DNA of 64,000 bases from Zhengitettix transpicula. Taxonomy: Eukaryota; Arthropoda; Insecta; Orthoptera; Tetrigidae. Under the pieces are notes generated by a model, which was given only the letters and a program-made list of their open reading frames with translations, was not told the origin of the DNA and made no database searches. The stretch covers positions 23,462,501 to 23,526,500 of the forward strand of contig CM073595.1 of NCBI GenBank assembly GCA_037074705.1, written 5' to 3'. Below are positions 13,365-25,163 of this stretch, one piece after another; position 1 is the stretch's first letter, and the number at the start of each line of letters is the position of its first letter. A program made the translations under genes and the position numbers.

Positions 13365-15494
13365 TAGGATTATGATTCACTGAATACTGACTCCAAGTAT
13401 ATGAACTTTTCCACAATTCGTAAATTTATGCTTTACGATATCTTATAGCAGTTATTGTAAATTAATTTAATATAAATAATCTTACACTAGACGGCGTTAT
13501 AGGTTTTCGTACTTTCATGTTTCATGCCGTCCAAAGATTATGGGTTCCAGGCGTTGACTCCTTTGTGATGTCCTCCTGTCTCCCCACCTCTCAATTTACT
13601 TTCCTCGTCAACCTAGGTCATGAAAAAGCTCAATAAATTTAGATCCAACTGTACTAACCTTGGTGACGGAGCTTCAAAATTTTATTGTGCTTAAAGTCTA
13701 ACAATTGATCAGCTGGCTTCAATTAAACAGCTACAAATACATTCACCATGGTGATCGATTGAGAAAATGTCCCAATTTTTAATTAACGGGGTGCAATTTT
13801 TGAACAATATTCAAATTGTTAATGTTAAATAAAATGTGTTTGTGAATTTTCCAAACTGTTTATTATGTGACGCAGTCTTAAATTATTTGTTTATTTAATT
13901 AAATACAAAAAGTCAAAGCAGAAATTAAACAAAGGATCGAATCAAATGGCATTACAATTGTAAATTAGACGAGTGTCATTTTGAGAGAACGATTTTGTAC
14001 GAAAGCACTTGCGGAAACATGTAATTGGCGTTTTCCTTGAATTTCTGAATGGGCTGTGAAGTTCTTTGTGCCCCAGCGAACCTTTTGCAAGGCTTCAGCA
14101 GAGTGGAACAGATTAATGAGCCCTGAATCGTGTAAGTCGACCAATTGTACGCCTCCGATCGAAATCGATTACAATGTAATCTAATAAACAATTCTATGCC
14201 TTTAATGTTTATCTACATGTTATATTGTAAATAAATCCCGCAGTTTTAATGCAAATCGCATAATTGTCTCTCGGTCTCACAAACGTTCCAGAATTTCTAT
14301 TGTAAGACTTCTATGTGTAGTCTTACACAACGCACGAGAACAACTATAAAATTAACTTGATCTTTTTCTCACATAATTTTCTCAATAAATTCAGATAGGA
14401 GAGGAAACCTTAAAATATTCTCGATTTAGTATTTGAATATAATTATAATTTTTTAAAACCTCAATTTGTAAAATTATATCCAGCATTTGCTTACGAATAT
14501 TTTTGTAATATTCATCTCAATATTATATTTCATCAAACTAATGACTTATTATTGTTGAATAATCTAAAATTGCTTTATAAATTAATTTGCCATATCTATT
14601 TCGTTGAAATATGACAATTTATAATTACAGTACTACATTAGTTTCATTGAATTCAATTATGGGTTATTTAAATTGAAATAATGATATTTTCAATTAAATA
14701 TGCAAATTAGCTTTGTAATTTATATTCATGTCCTTTAAACTTTATTGTGTCAATTTAACTATATTATAATATGTCTTTATTATTAAATAGGATATGAGAA
14801 TTTTATTTATTATTATATGCAGAAATATTAGTCATATTAAATTAAATTTACATAACTTCTTCATTAAATATAGTCTTTTTTAAAAAAGAAATATGATATT
14901 ATACTATCTTTTACGGCGAATAAAGTCTTTTTTGAATAGGCAAATAAGAAAGAGGAAAAGGAAATCCTATTCAAGGTAAGCCACTTACTTGTTCCAAGGG
15001 CTGTTTATGTATTAATACCTGGAGTGACTGCATAAATTAATTTCCTATAAACCACCAGGCGTGTTAAGCCCAAAGCAGTTGAAACTTTCCTTTTTCTCCA
15101 GACATCGTTTTACAATCGCTCTCTCTATAGTGTAATCTGACTTAATTTTCTTGTATAAGAATATCTGTCTTTACAGTTTGAATAGAAAATTAAAACCATT
15201 GAGAAGGAAAATGCAATATCGTGTTACTTATTTTGAGAAATACATCGCATTCTAAGTCGTCTCAGATTTGCCAGTTCGTATCAGACGAGATAAAACCCGA
15301 TACGCTGTATTTATCTTATAGTCTGTTAGCTTTCGAACGTGAAACTGCACGACGCGTAAGTATTCTTAAAAGGGGGAATTCATCGTCTTGAGTGTTTTAT
15401 GCGTTGCAGCACAGATAAATAAAAAATATATCGTTCAGTCATATAGTTATCACTGTGATACATTTACGTGACAAATTCAAGTTATTTCTATAAA
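13365..15494. other. Intergenic between genes A and C; no gene seen
   Basis: Very AT-rich, particularly 14400-14900. No exon or clear element found. Confidence 0.4.
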
Positions 15495-15568
15495 AGTAAA
15501 TCACCGTTTGATATTTTATTATTTAATGATTAGTAAATCACCGTTTGATATTTTATTACTTAATGATT
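15495..15568. repeat. Two tandem 37-bp units
   Basis: AGTAAATCACCGTTTGATAT and its following 17 bases occur twice back to back, with one mismatch (TTATTATTTAAT against TTATTACTTAAT). Confidence 0.85.
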
Positions 15569-15834
15569 AGCCAGTCTTGACCTAGGTTACAATTATGGAA
15601 CGCAGGCAAGTTTTTAATTTTATATTTTCTACGGAGAAACATTGTTTATTCATATTTCTTTCCAATCACAGTTAGTGCCGTAGTATGTTTGATCGGGTTT
15701 TATAACATAAGAACCGGTGCATAGGAACCGAAAATTTCATACAACGAATTTTAAATTATAAACCATCAATTCAAGAACACAATGAACAGAAGAAAAACTT
15801 TAAAACAATGCTTAGCCATGTAGGCCATGTTTTA

Positions 15835-15955
15835 AATGATGATGATGGAAAAATGTCGACCAGACCGGGAATAGAATCCAGGTTCCCCGCTGGTACGCTG
15901 GTGCTCTTCCATGCGAGCTATCCGAGTCGACCCCAGGCCAGGTACGAGACTTCGC
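15835..15955 (-). mobile_element. tRNA-derived SINE-like fragment
   Basis: On the minus strand, TAGCTCGCATGGAAGAGC resembles a pol III A box and GGATTCTATTCCCGG a B box, at tRNA-like spacing, with a GTCTGGTC end pairing weakly with the 5' side. The tRNA fold is imperfect, so a SINE head is likelier than a functional tRNA. Confidence 0.5.
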
Positions 15956-16010
15956 CATTTATTGTAAACACTGAACCAGACTCGCCTACAATTTACTAGA
16001 GCACATTCTT

Positions 16011-16896
16011 CACGGCCTAATTTTACGGTCTTTTATGAAGAACGGATATTACGCGTATATTAATCAAAGGTGCAATTCTTTTTAAATGCTCAGTCGTATA
16101 GACCATGAAACCGGCCCGGTCAAGATTCTTTCACCCTGATCCTTTAATTGAGTTGCATGGCGTATATGACTAAGCTTTAAATGTTCTTATGTTCTGGAAT
16201 ACTAATTTAATTGTTATGGTATTATTATAATTTTTGGACAAGCCTCACCTTTGAAACATAAAATCTCTATTGGACATGTGACATATTACAGCCAACACCG
16301 TAGCAAAAGCCGTAAGATACGACGAGTTTCCCACATTATTTCCCAGTAAAAGCACGTACAGAACAAGAATTGAGTTAACAAATTTTTGGCTTGAGGATAA
16401 AGTACAATTTTCCCTTTTTTAATAATTTGATTGGTAGTGATTATTTCTCGTATTATTTCTCTTCAATGCATATATATTTTTAGACTTGTTGTGATACAGT
16501 TTTGCCTCTTAGATTTAATCTGTATTTTCTAATTAATATAGATAATTTCCCTATTGATATTTATTCTAATTGGTTTCAATTGATTTTATTGCCACAAAAT
16601 ATTTTTCTAAGATGAATAATTAAAGATAAAAAAAAGTTTTGTAATAAATTAATTGTAGTATACTAACCGCTATATGTAAATAACGGTGTTTGTAGTCTTA
16701 GGAACAATAAATAATATTAAGACCCCTCAGTTTATAAGTATATTGAACTAGTTTATTAACCCTGTTCGTAATACCTAGGAATGCCTTCAAGACATAAGAG
16801 TTGTAGTTAACGATTCTATTTTCTAAGAGTGAACACTTTTGAAAACTCGTTAATTCATTATTACTAATGGTTAGGGGTCATATATTGTGTTACAGA
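16011..16896. other. Intergenic upstream of gene C
   Basis: AT-rich and without a clear promoter motif. If TTACAG before the ATG is an acceptor, gene C's untranslated first exon and promoter lie here or further left; I could not locate them. Confidence 0.35.
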
Positions 16897-16991
16897 ATGA
16901 CAGAGAAAGACCCTGCCATACGTCTTATACAGCACATGAACGCTCAGCTGCTCTCGGCTGTTCAGGCTGGAGACATCACGTTAGTCCTCAG
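16897..16991 (+). CDS. Gene C exon 1: start codon and first ankyrin helix
   Basis: ATG at 16897 opens MTEKDPAIRLIQHMNAQLL, then SAVQAGDITLVL, and ends ..CTC AG at the donor GTTCGT. The AG joins the first base of exon 2 (G TGC CTG) to give RCLEFGASP and completes an ankyrin repeat, which is strong support for this exon. TTACAG sits just before ATG, so a 5'-UTR intron acceptor at 16894-16895 is likely and the first exon proper would be further upstream. Confidence 0.8.
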
Positions 16992-19900
16992 GTTCGTCAC
17001 TCCTTCAAACGGCATATTAAATTATTAAAAATTCTAGAACAGATGAAATGCTTCCAATCAAAGCTCAACTCTAAAGGATATGAAACTGATCTAGCAGACT
17101 AGGATAGAAAAATCCCGACCGGACTAGGAATCTAATTCAGGACCTAAGCTAAGTACGCGGTCACTCTGAATCATTTGTATCAATGATCAATTTATACACA
17201 ATATCCATTAAAATTAAGATATGACTAATGTGATTCAGAATATTGTAAATGAGCCTGTGTTCAGGCCTATACAAAGGATAGAGAAGGCTGGAAGATGGCT
17301 GGGAGTCGTTGACAACGATATCTCAGTGAGTCGATTCCAGGTCCGGTCGATGTTTATCTGTCCTATACTCTTGCATTTCATGATTAACAACTTTGTGAGA
17401 TAGTCGTGCAATTGTTTTATTTTATATTCAGAAAAGTACGTGCAGTGATTCGCTTTAGTTATCTATCTGACCTTTCCAAACCATTTGATCAATAGATCAT
17501 GATATTTTACTCCGAAAATTAGATTTCTATGGAATCATAGCAGTTCCTCTTTATTTATTGCGATCTTACTTGAAAAATAAGCGCCAAAAAGTTGTGATTC
17601 TAAACTCGGATGGAAATGAGCATCTGTCAGTATGGGAAACAATTACTTGCGGTGTCCCTCAGGGCTCAATTTTGGAACCCTTACTTTACTTTTCATCATT
17701 TACATTAACGATCTACCGAATTATGTAGATCCCTTAAAATCACTCCTTTACGCTGACGACACAAGTTTGGTAATCACGGACAGCGACTCTGAAACGTTGC
17801 GTGAGATAGCAGAGGTTGCGATGAGCCGTTTCAATCTGTGCTTCACTTCGAACAAAACCAGTTTAATTTCTATTTCGGAGAACATTTTGGTTCTGTTGAT
17901 TGAAAAAATTGAATAATGTGAAGCAAAATTTGCGTCACATTAAGAGTGTTATCTCAGGAAAGTGATATATCTACATCTAAAATGGTATATCATGCATATT
18001 TTCATTCCTTCAAGTCTTACGACATAGCAAACTGGGGACATCACGCGTTGCAAATTTTTAAACTTCAAAAGAGGGCCGTACAAATCATATCGGGTGCGCA
18101 TTGTAATGACACTTGCAAGCCTTTGTTTCGGTATATTGGGATTTTAACATTGCGTTGCACGTATATTCTCGAAATTTTAAAGTTTCACAACTTATATACC
18201 CTAAACGGAGCAAATCATTATACAACACTAGAAATCGCTCTCGACTCCGCATAGAAAAACATCGCCTAAGGCTTTTTGAATCAAGTCTTCTGGATGAAAT
18301 AAAAACTTTAAGAATGCAAAATTTATTTTTAAAGAGTTGTAAATCTCTGTTCATTAATGGAGCATATTACTCGCTCTAAGACTTCGTAGAAAGGAAGGAC
18401 AGTTTAAATTCTCTTTAATAAAATAGTTTCCTGGTATCGTATGAAGTTACGCTATTATTTTACGATGATAATCTTCTACAATTTAACTGCTGACTTATTT
18501 TATTTTTCATGCTCGACAGGAATCGATGTAAGATTTTCTACTGGAAACTCCGTCGAATGGAAATTGAAGCTGAATTAAAACACTTATTATTTCTTTAATT
18601 ACTAATTACTGTCATATTAATATCTTTAACGTAGTTTTAAATCATATATATTTTTGTAAAGTACAATGTTTAACGTAGTTTTAAATCATATGTTTTTTGT
18701 AAAGTACAATGTTTGTTTTTTAAACTGTGTATTTTTAATAATTATTCTTTTCATGTAATATTATATTATGACGTATCCTATTTCCTCGACCGAGGACTAA
18801 TGGAATGAATAATAAATCTAAATCTAGGATTTGATGACATTAATTTATCTGGTCATTAGTGTAGTCTCAAACACAGTAATGACGAAAATCAAAATAGTGC
18901 GAATTTTCTGGTAATTTTGTCAGTTTACAATACTAAATCCAAATTGTCAAAGACGTTACATAAAGTGTACAGTTATCAAACGTATTCGCGTTTCGGAACG
19001 GCTGAAATATTTCTGAGTTGAAGTACGAGAAAGTTAGGATCCTCTTGACAGGCAGCTCGTGTCGTGTAACAAGTAGCTTGTCCCGATATTCTAAGGCCAT
19101 AAAAATGGTGTCAGCCCTTTGCCCTTCCAGTCCATTCGGACTATTGTGTGACTCGGCGGTCCAGCCCCGCGAAGCCTCAGGCAAAATTGTCTAGGGTCGT
19201 AATTAATGCATTACACTATATGAATTGCATAGAACTTAAAAATAATCATGCTCTTAGATAAGATAGTGTTTTCCTATGCATTGGTTGCCGCTTGGCTTCT
19301 GAATCGCCCGTAAATACAAAGGTGAGTCAATAAGTAATGTCTCCTATTTTTTTCTTTCCTTTATTTGTCACGACAATTAAATGCATTTTATAAAGCATAA
19401 ACCCACAACATTGATGATTAAATTTTCAATTTTCAAAATGGTCTCCGTCCTTTTTCACAGTTTTTGTCCACCTTTCAACAACCGTGGCGGAGTCACTGCA
19501 GTAACCGGCCTGCCGCTTCACTTTTCATCAGCCAACGGTGTTTTTGTCCTTCAGCTTCGTTACAGCGACGAATCCGTCGCCGAACGATGCTGACATCCAC
19601 TGTTGCATCACCATACACATTTTTCAGGCAAACGAGATCGGCGCGGATCGTTGATCGTTAAGTGAATTGTGTGCCTCGGACCCCTTTTCTAAATTTTGTG
19701 AACGTAATAACGTGCTAGTTGCTTTTAGTGCTAGTTTGTTATAATAATTTGGAAGAAAACGTGAAGAAGATACGAACATGGTATGGAGCAGTTTCTTTCA
19801 TTTGCAGGAATGTGAGTCTTAAACAATTTTATTTTGTTTTTTCACGTTTTGTTCAGGTGCCTGGAGTTCGGGGCGAGCCCCGGGGCCGTCTGCAGAGATT

Positions 19901-22900
19901 CTCTGAGTTCCGCGTGCCACGTGGCCGCCCTGGAAGGCCACGCAGAAGTCCTGAAGGCGCTGCTTCGAGCCGGAGCGAACCCTGCAGCCAAGAACAGACT
20001 GCAGCATACTCCTCTGCATATGGCGACGTGGGCGGGACACTTAGACTGCGTCCAACTCCTAGACTCGGCGAGCATCTACAGAACAATCCCACTCGTCGCA
20101 GGCGCAGAAAAATGTTCGGATTCTGATCTACACGATCATCTCTCCCTTACAAAACTGGTACGTCGACGTAATAATATAACAAGAGCGCTTTTCGAGTAAG
20201 GCTCGTTGTTTTTGTAAAAGAAAATGCAAATGTAACTGCTGACGGTTTCATCTCAGTGTGAAGCTGCACATTACAACCATTTCAAACGGCAGTTAACAAT
20301 ATATTTCGTAGTTAAGTGCACTGAAACTAAAATCTATACAAAGAATTAGTTGTAACACGGTTGATTTAGGACTGCAATTTTATTAAATGCTTTTTGTGTT
20401 CGTCTTTAAAGCTTCCTGTAATCGACGCCGGAAGCACTCCTCTTCACGTGGTCGCGATGCGTCTGCACAGGAATTGCTTCGACCACTTCATTCGAAAACA
20501 ACCTGACGTTTCTGAAAGGGACTGCAGGAATATGACAGCTTTGGATGTGGCAGGAACCGCTTCCAGCGAGGAGAATTTCCGACAGTAAGTATTGCGCCAG
20601 AACCGTACCTTATAATCGGCAGAAGCGCGTTTCGTGATCTAAAATTTCACAGTAGAAGTAATAAAGTGAGAACTACGGAAACGTCTAGCTATGTTAGAAA
20701 CTGATTAAGAATACAGATCATTTGTAGGTTACGTTACTCAAAGGTTTTCAAGTCCATCAAAAGAACAACTGTGATATTCTCATCTGGCCAAACGTAAAAA
20801 TCTGTTGACCAATTAATAATAGAATCTCACTCATTGTACTAAGTAAATTAGAATGTGGAGGTTTATTTAACACTTTTGGTGCTAATATTTAAAAGTGCTA
20901 TTTGCGATTGGCATGTTATACGAATTCAAAGAATATATATCGTTCCTCCACGGAGGCATCTTCCTAGAATTCGTTGGCTCGTGGCGACAGAATTGAAGAA
21001 CTGATTTCAGCAGATATGAATAAGCGTAGCCATCCATTCAAAATATTCTTAATTTCAAATCAAATTAATTTTCCATTTCTACTATAAATTTTACTTCATT
21101 CTCCATTTATCTTTAATACTTGCTAAAATGAAAAAAAATTACGTCTGAGTGAAAATAATGAATAAGAAAGATAGCCAATTCAGACAAAAAAGGTAATGTA
21201 AATACCACACAAACGTTTCTTGGATCCTTGTTCCTATCGTCAGGTGCGAAGAAGAGCCTAGAGCGTCATAACTGCACTTGTCAGCTGTCAAAACTCAAAA
21301 GCCACGAAAACGCAACGTCAACGGGAGAGCCGAAGGTTTAGCGTAACAATAAGGGAGCAACGACAATGGGAAAACAGAAGGTTCAGCGTAATAATAATGG
21401 ATCAGAGCAATTATTGAGTTTCATAGTGTCTGTTTGTACATTAATAACTGTGATGTTTGATTTAATGTGAAGCATCTCTGAAATGAGGCTGGAATTGTAC
21501 CTGGTGTCAATGTCTAAAATCTTAGCATTTTGCCAATCAATTGATGATATATTTGGATACTACAGATTGTTTTACAATGTGATGTTTGCTGTAGGTGTCA
21601 AGTGGGTCCGTATGGTTTTTAATCAAGTAGGAAAGGGTATTAGTGGATCTGTAAATGATGGATATTTTATATTCTTTGAATATTTGGATAAATTTGTGAT
21701 GTAGAAATTTGTAATAAGGGGGTACGAGAAAAAAATTGGCTTGAGGTGTTTGGGGACGATTGACAGTAGGATATTGGATTTTGTTCAATTTGCTGTTTAT
21801 GTGTTTAATAATAAAATTTAAGGGTTACTCATTGGAGATTAAAATGTTTCGGACAATATTTAAGTTGTGTTGATGAAACTTGGAGTTAGAAAGTAAAATA
21901 GCTCTGTCTTTAAGATTGTATACCATAGCTCTCTTTTGGTTTGGAGGATGATCAGAAAGATATTTATGATCAAAATTTCATCAATTCTAAACATACATTT
22001 GATTAGCAAAATGCTAAGATTTTAGACATTGACACCAGGTACAGTTCCAGACTTATTTCAGAGATGCTTCACATTAAATCAAACATCACAGCTATTAATG
22101 TACAAACTGACACAATAAAACTCAATAATTGCTATGATCCCTTATTATTACGCTAAAATTTCTGTTTTCCATTGTCGTTGCTCCCTTATTGTTACGCTAA
22201 CCATTCGGCTCTCCCATTGTCGTTGCGTTTTCGTCGCTTTTGAGTTTTGTCAGCTGACAAGTGCATTTGTGTCACTCTAGGCTCTTCTTCGCATCTGACG
22301 AAAGGTGCAAGGATCTAGGGATGGGCTTAACAGTGATTTCCGGGTAACGTGTTACTCGGTAGCAGTGATTCGGGAATAACGTGTTCCAGTAACCAGTGAT
22401 TTCAGTAACCGGTGATTTCATTAGCTGGTGATTTCAGTAACTGCTGTTGTAACCTTCTTAACTGCGACAGTTCTATAGTCGCGCTTGTTTTAATTTTTTT
22501 TTTGTTTCAAGTTTGTACTTTGTTAAATAATCACAATATGAAATCATATTTCGATTCTAAGGAAAAGGAAAATAAGGTGAATAAAAATAATTAATTAGGT
22601 AAATAATTAGCTAGTTAACAGACAAAAATAAGTGTAAAATAAATACAACACAACGTTGTGTGGTATTTACTTAGCAATTAGTTTTGTCTGTTAACTAGCT
22701 AATTATCTAATTAGTATAGTTTTAACAAATACGTTTTGTAATATATTTCCAATAAAAAATTATTAATACAATATACAATAAACCATTAAAATTGTAAACT
22801 TTTGTGCAGTTGTGTTTCTCTAGGCTCTCTTCTTAGCACCTGTCGAAAGGCACAAGGATTCCAGAAACATTGTGTTGTGTTTATATTATCCTTTTTTGTC

Positions 22901-25114
22901 TGTATTGGCTATCTTTCTTATTCATGAAATAAAAACTTTTATTAATAACAATTATATATAGAAATTTTAAAGTAAAAACCTATTACCATTGGTTTCTCTC
23001 ATTTCGCACTGGAAGTTGGTAGAAGTCAGAATTTTTCTGTTTAATGGATTCAATTCATATTTAGTTAATTATGATGTAGGCCATGTTATACTAATATTTT
23101 TAATTTCGAAGTCAACCTTTGTGTTTTTATTTATATTTATTTATAGATATACATGCTCCTGACTCCTGCTGCTTTATTTGTCGCTAAATCTTTAATTGCC
23201 TTTTCAACTTAACTACGGGCCTCCACATTCATCAAAATTAACATAGTTATTGCAAATTTTGTGCAGTTAGTAGACAATTGTTCTATTTCACATAGTTTTC
23301 AAACTGTATCTTCCATCAATTCTCCTTTATTTTCCTTGTCTGATTTTTCAAGGCAAATGAAGAGAAAAAAGGTGATTGGCAAAATGCAATGATCGAGAAA
23401 TTCAAATAAATTGAATGCACAATCATTCATTCACATACCTTTGTTAGGTTTTTCTAAACGTACCGTATATTAAAAATGAATCAAAATAAACCTCGTGTTA
23501 CAAGTAGTTGAATCTACAATAATATTAATCCAGTTTCATTCCAATTGTTTTATTCGCTATCAGCGTCCATTGTCCATTATTTTACTGTCAAAGAGTGATT
23601 CAATCACGTTTAGTTAAACGTTATCGAAGTAGCAGTTTTTTGCCCCCTCCACAACGGCCGCGAGTCGAAGAATTTTAAGAGTGATTCAATCACGTATTAA
23701 CTTCAGTAACACGTTACCGCGGTAGCAGTTACTTTCCAGTAACACGTTATTTTTAACAGTGAAGTGATTTCGACCCCATCACTACAAGGATCCCAGAAAC
23801 GTTGTGTGTTATTTATATTATCACTTTTTTGTCTGAATTGGCTATCTTTCTTATTCATTATTCTTTAACACTTGCTCCTATTAATGCTTCAACAAGACTT
23901 CCATGACCTACTCACTGGCCTATTCTCACACTTACTGCTCTTCAGTCACGGCTCCTTTCCCTGGGTGTCCTCACACCATCGCCATCATTTTGCAACTGTT
24001 CACTTTTGTGCACCAAATTCCCGAAAATATCGCTGGTTCTCTCCGCCAAATTCCCAGAATCTTTTGCACCTTATTATGTTGACAATTCACGAGTTCCCGA
24101 TCATAATAACATCTGGAGGACTTTTCCATTGGTGTGAACAGTTTCTAACGACTAGACTGTAGCAGAGAAATCCTGGGAAGCGAGCATTGACCATCGTCAG
24201 ACTTAAGCCGAGAATATTACTTTCTCAAGATATTTTATTTGCTAAAATAAATTAAAATGCATAAATAATAAAATAAAGTAACCCCAATTAATTTATCTGA
24301 CTTTTATAATCTACAAGAATCCCAGGGGTTTCCTTCGAACTTGTTTACTACACAGCTTTGCATAATATACTATGTATCTAATTCCAAATTAGTTTAAGTC
24401 AATGAATTCCCTGTAGCTTCCCTCACGTGGTGTTTGAGTTGCTGAGGCATGGGCGGCAGGAGCGACAGTGGCAGACAAGGGCACTGCTGACGGCCGCATC
24501 GAGAGACGACGTAACAGTGCTGAGAGCGCTGCTGGGAGCGGGGGCGGCGCCGGGTGTAACCGACATCAGGGGTGACACGGCCTTGCATGTGGCGGGGCGG
24601 CGGCAAAGCGAGGGCGTCCTCCGGGAGCTGCTAAAGCTCGCCTCCATCAACGTGGATCAAGAGAACATGAGTAAGGAAACCGCCCTCCACGTCGCGGTCG
24701 CTACCTCCTGGCCCGTTGGCGTCGATCTTCTGCTCGTCGCCGGCGCCGCCCACCTCACTACCACTGCAGACGGCGAATCCGTTCTGCATCTGGCTGCCGC
24801 CGCCCCCAGTGCCATGGTGCTACGGGCCCTCCTCGAACTGGATGGAATCAACGAAGTAAGATATTACTTTGCGCTTCCAATTAATATATGCTGAAAGAGG
24901 CCAAGTGGCTGACTCTTGAATTTAGAAGAAAATGATAAAAGTTGATGAGAAAATTTCACACCAAAACTCCTCTTTGGAAATGCACCGCGAGAACATTAAT
25001 TTCAAATTAAGGTAATGACATAAAATTAATGAATTCTGAAATCCTACTTTGAATAATTTAAAAGATATTACCAGGGACTTTTAAATGATAGTAAAAGCCT
25101 AGGATAAATTTTAG

Positions 25115-25163
<49 letters not shown>

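Larger units (their letters stand above)
22316..23784. mobile_element. Non-autonomous hAT element with 8-bp target duplication
   Basis: The ends are TAGGGATGGG at 22316 and CCCATCACTA ending at 23784 (terminal inverted repeat TAG(G/T)GATGGG). CAAGGATC flanks both sides exactly (22308-22315 and 23785-23792): a perfect 8-bp duplication as hAT transposases make. Subterminal regions are rich in repeated GTAACACGTTAC-like and GTGATTTCAGTAACC motifs. No transposase frame. It carries a nested fragment of the flanking repeat family. Confidence 0.88.
21154..23862. mobile_element. Penelope-like element remnant with long inverted repeats
   Basis: The left arm (about 21154-21540) and right arm (about 22002-22315, continuing at 23793-23862) are near-perfect inverted copies: AATGAATAAGAAAGATAGCC opens the left, and its complement closes the right at 23862. 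The centre carries, on the minus strand, FIQIFKEYKISIIYRSTNTL then YLIKNHTDPLDTYSK, resembling the stretch between reverse transcriptase and GIY-YIG of Penelope-like elements. Inverted pLTRs are known for that class. The right arm is interrupted by the hAT element. Confidence 0.7.

Noticed and set aside
15835..15955. Possible functional tRNA gene
   Set aside because: A- and B-box-like segments are present but the stems do not pair well; SINE-derived is more likely.
16887..17102. 71-codon frame over gene C exon 1
   Set aside because: It is the wrong frame: the frame from ATG 16897 continues into the ankyrin repeat after splicing, this one does not.
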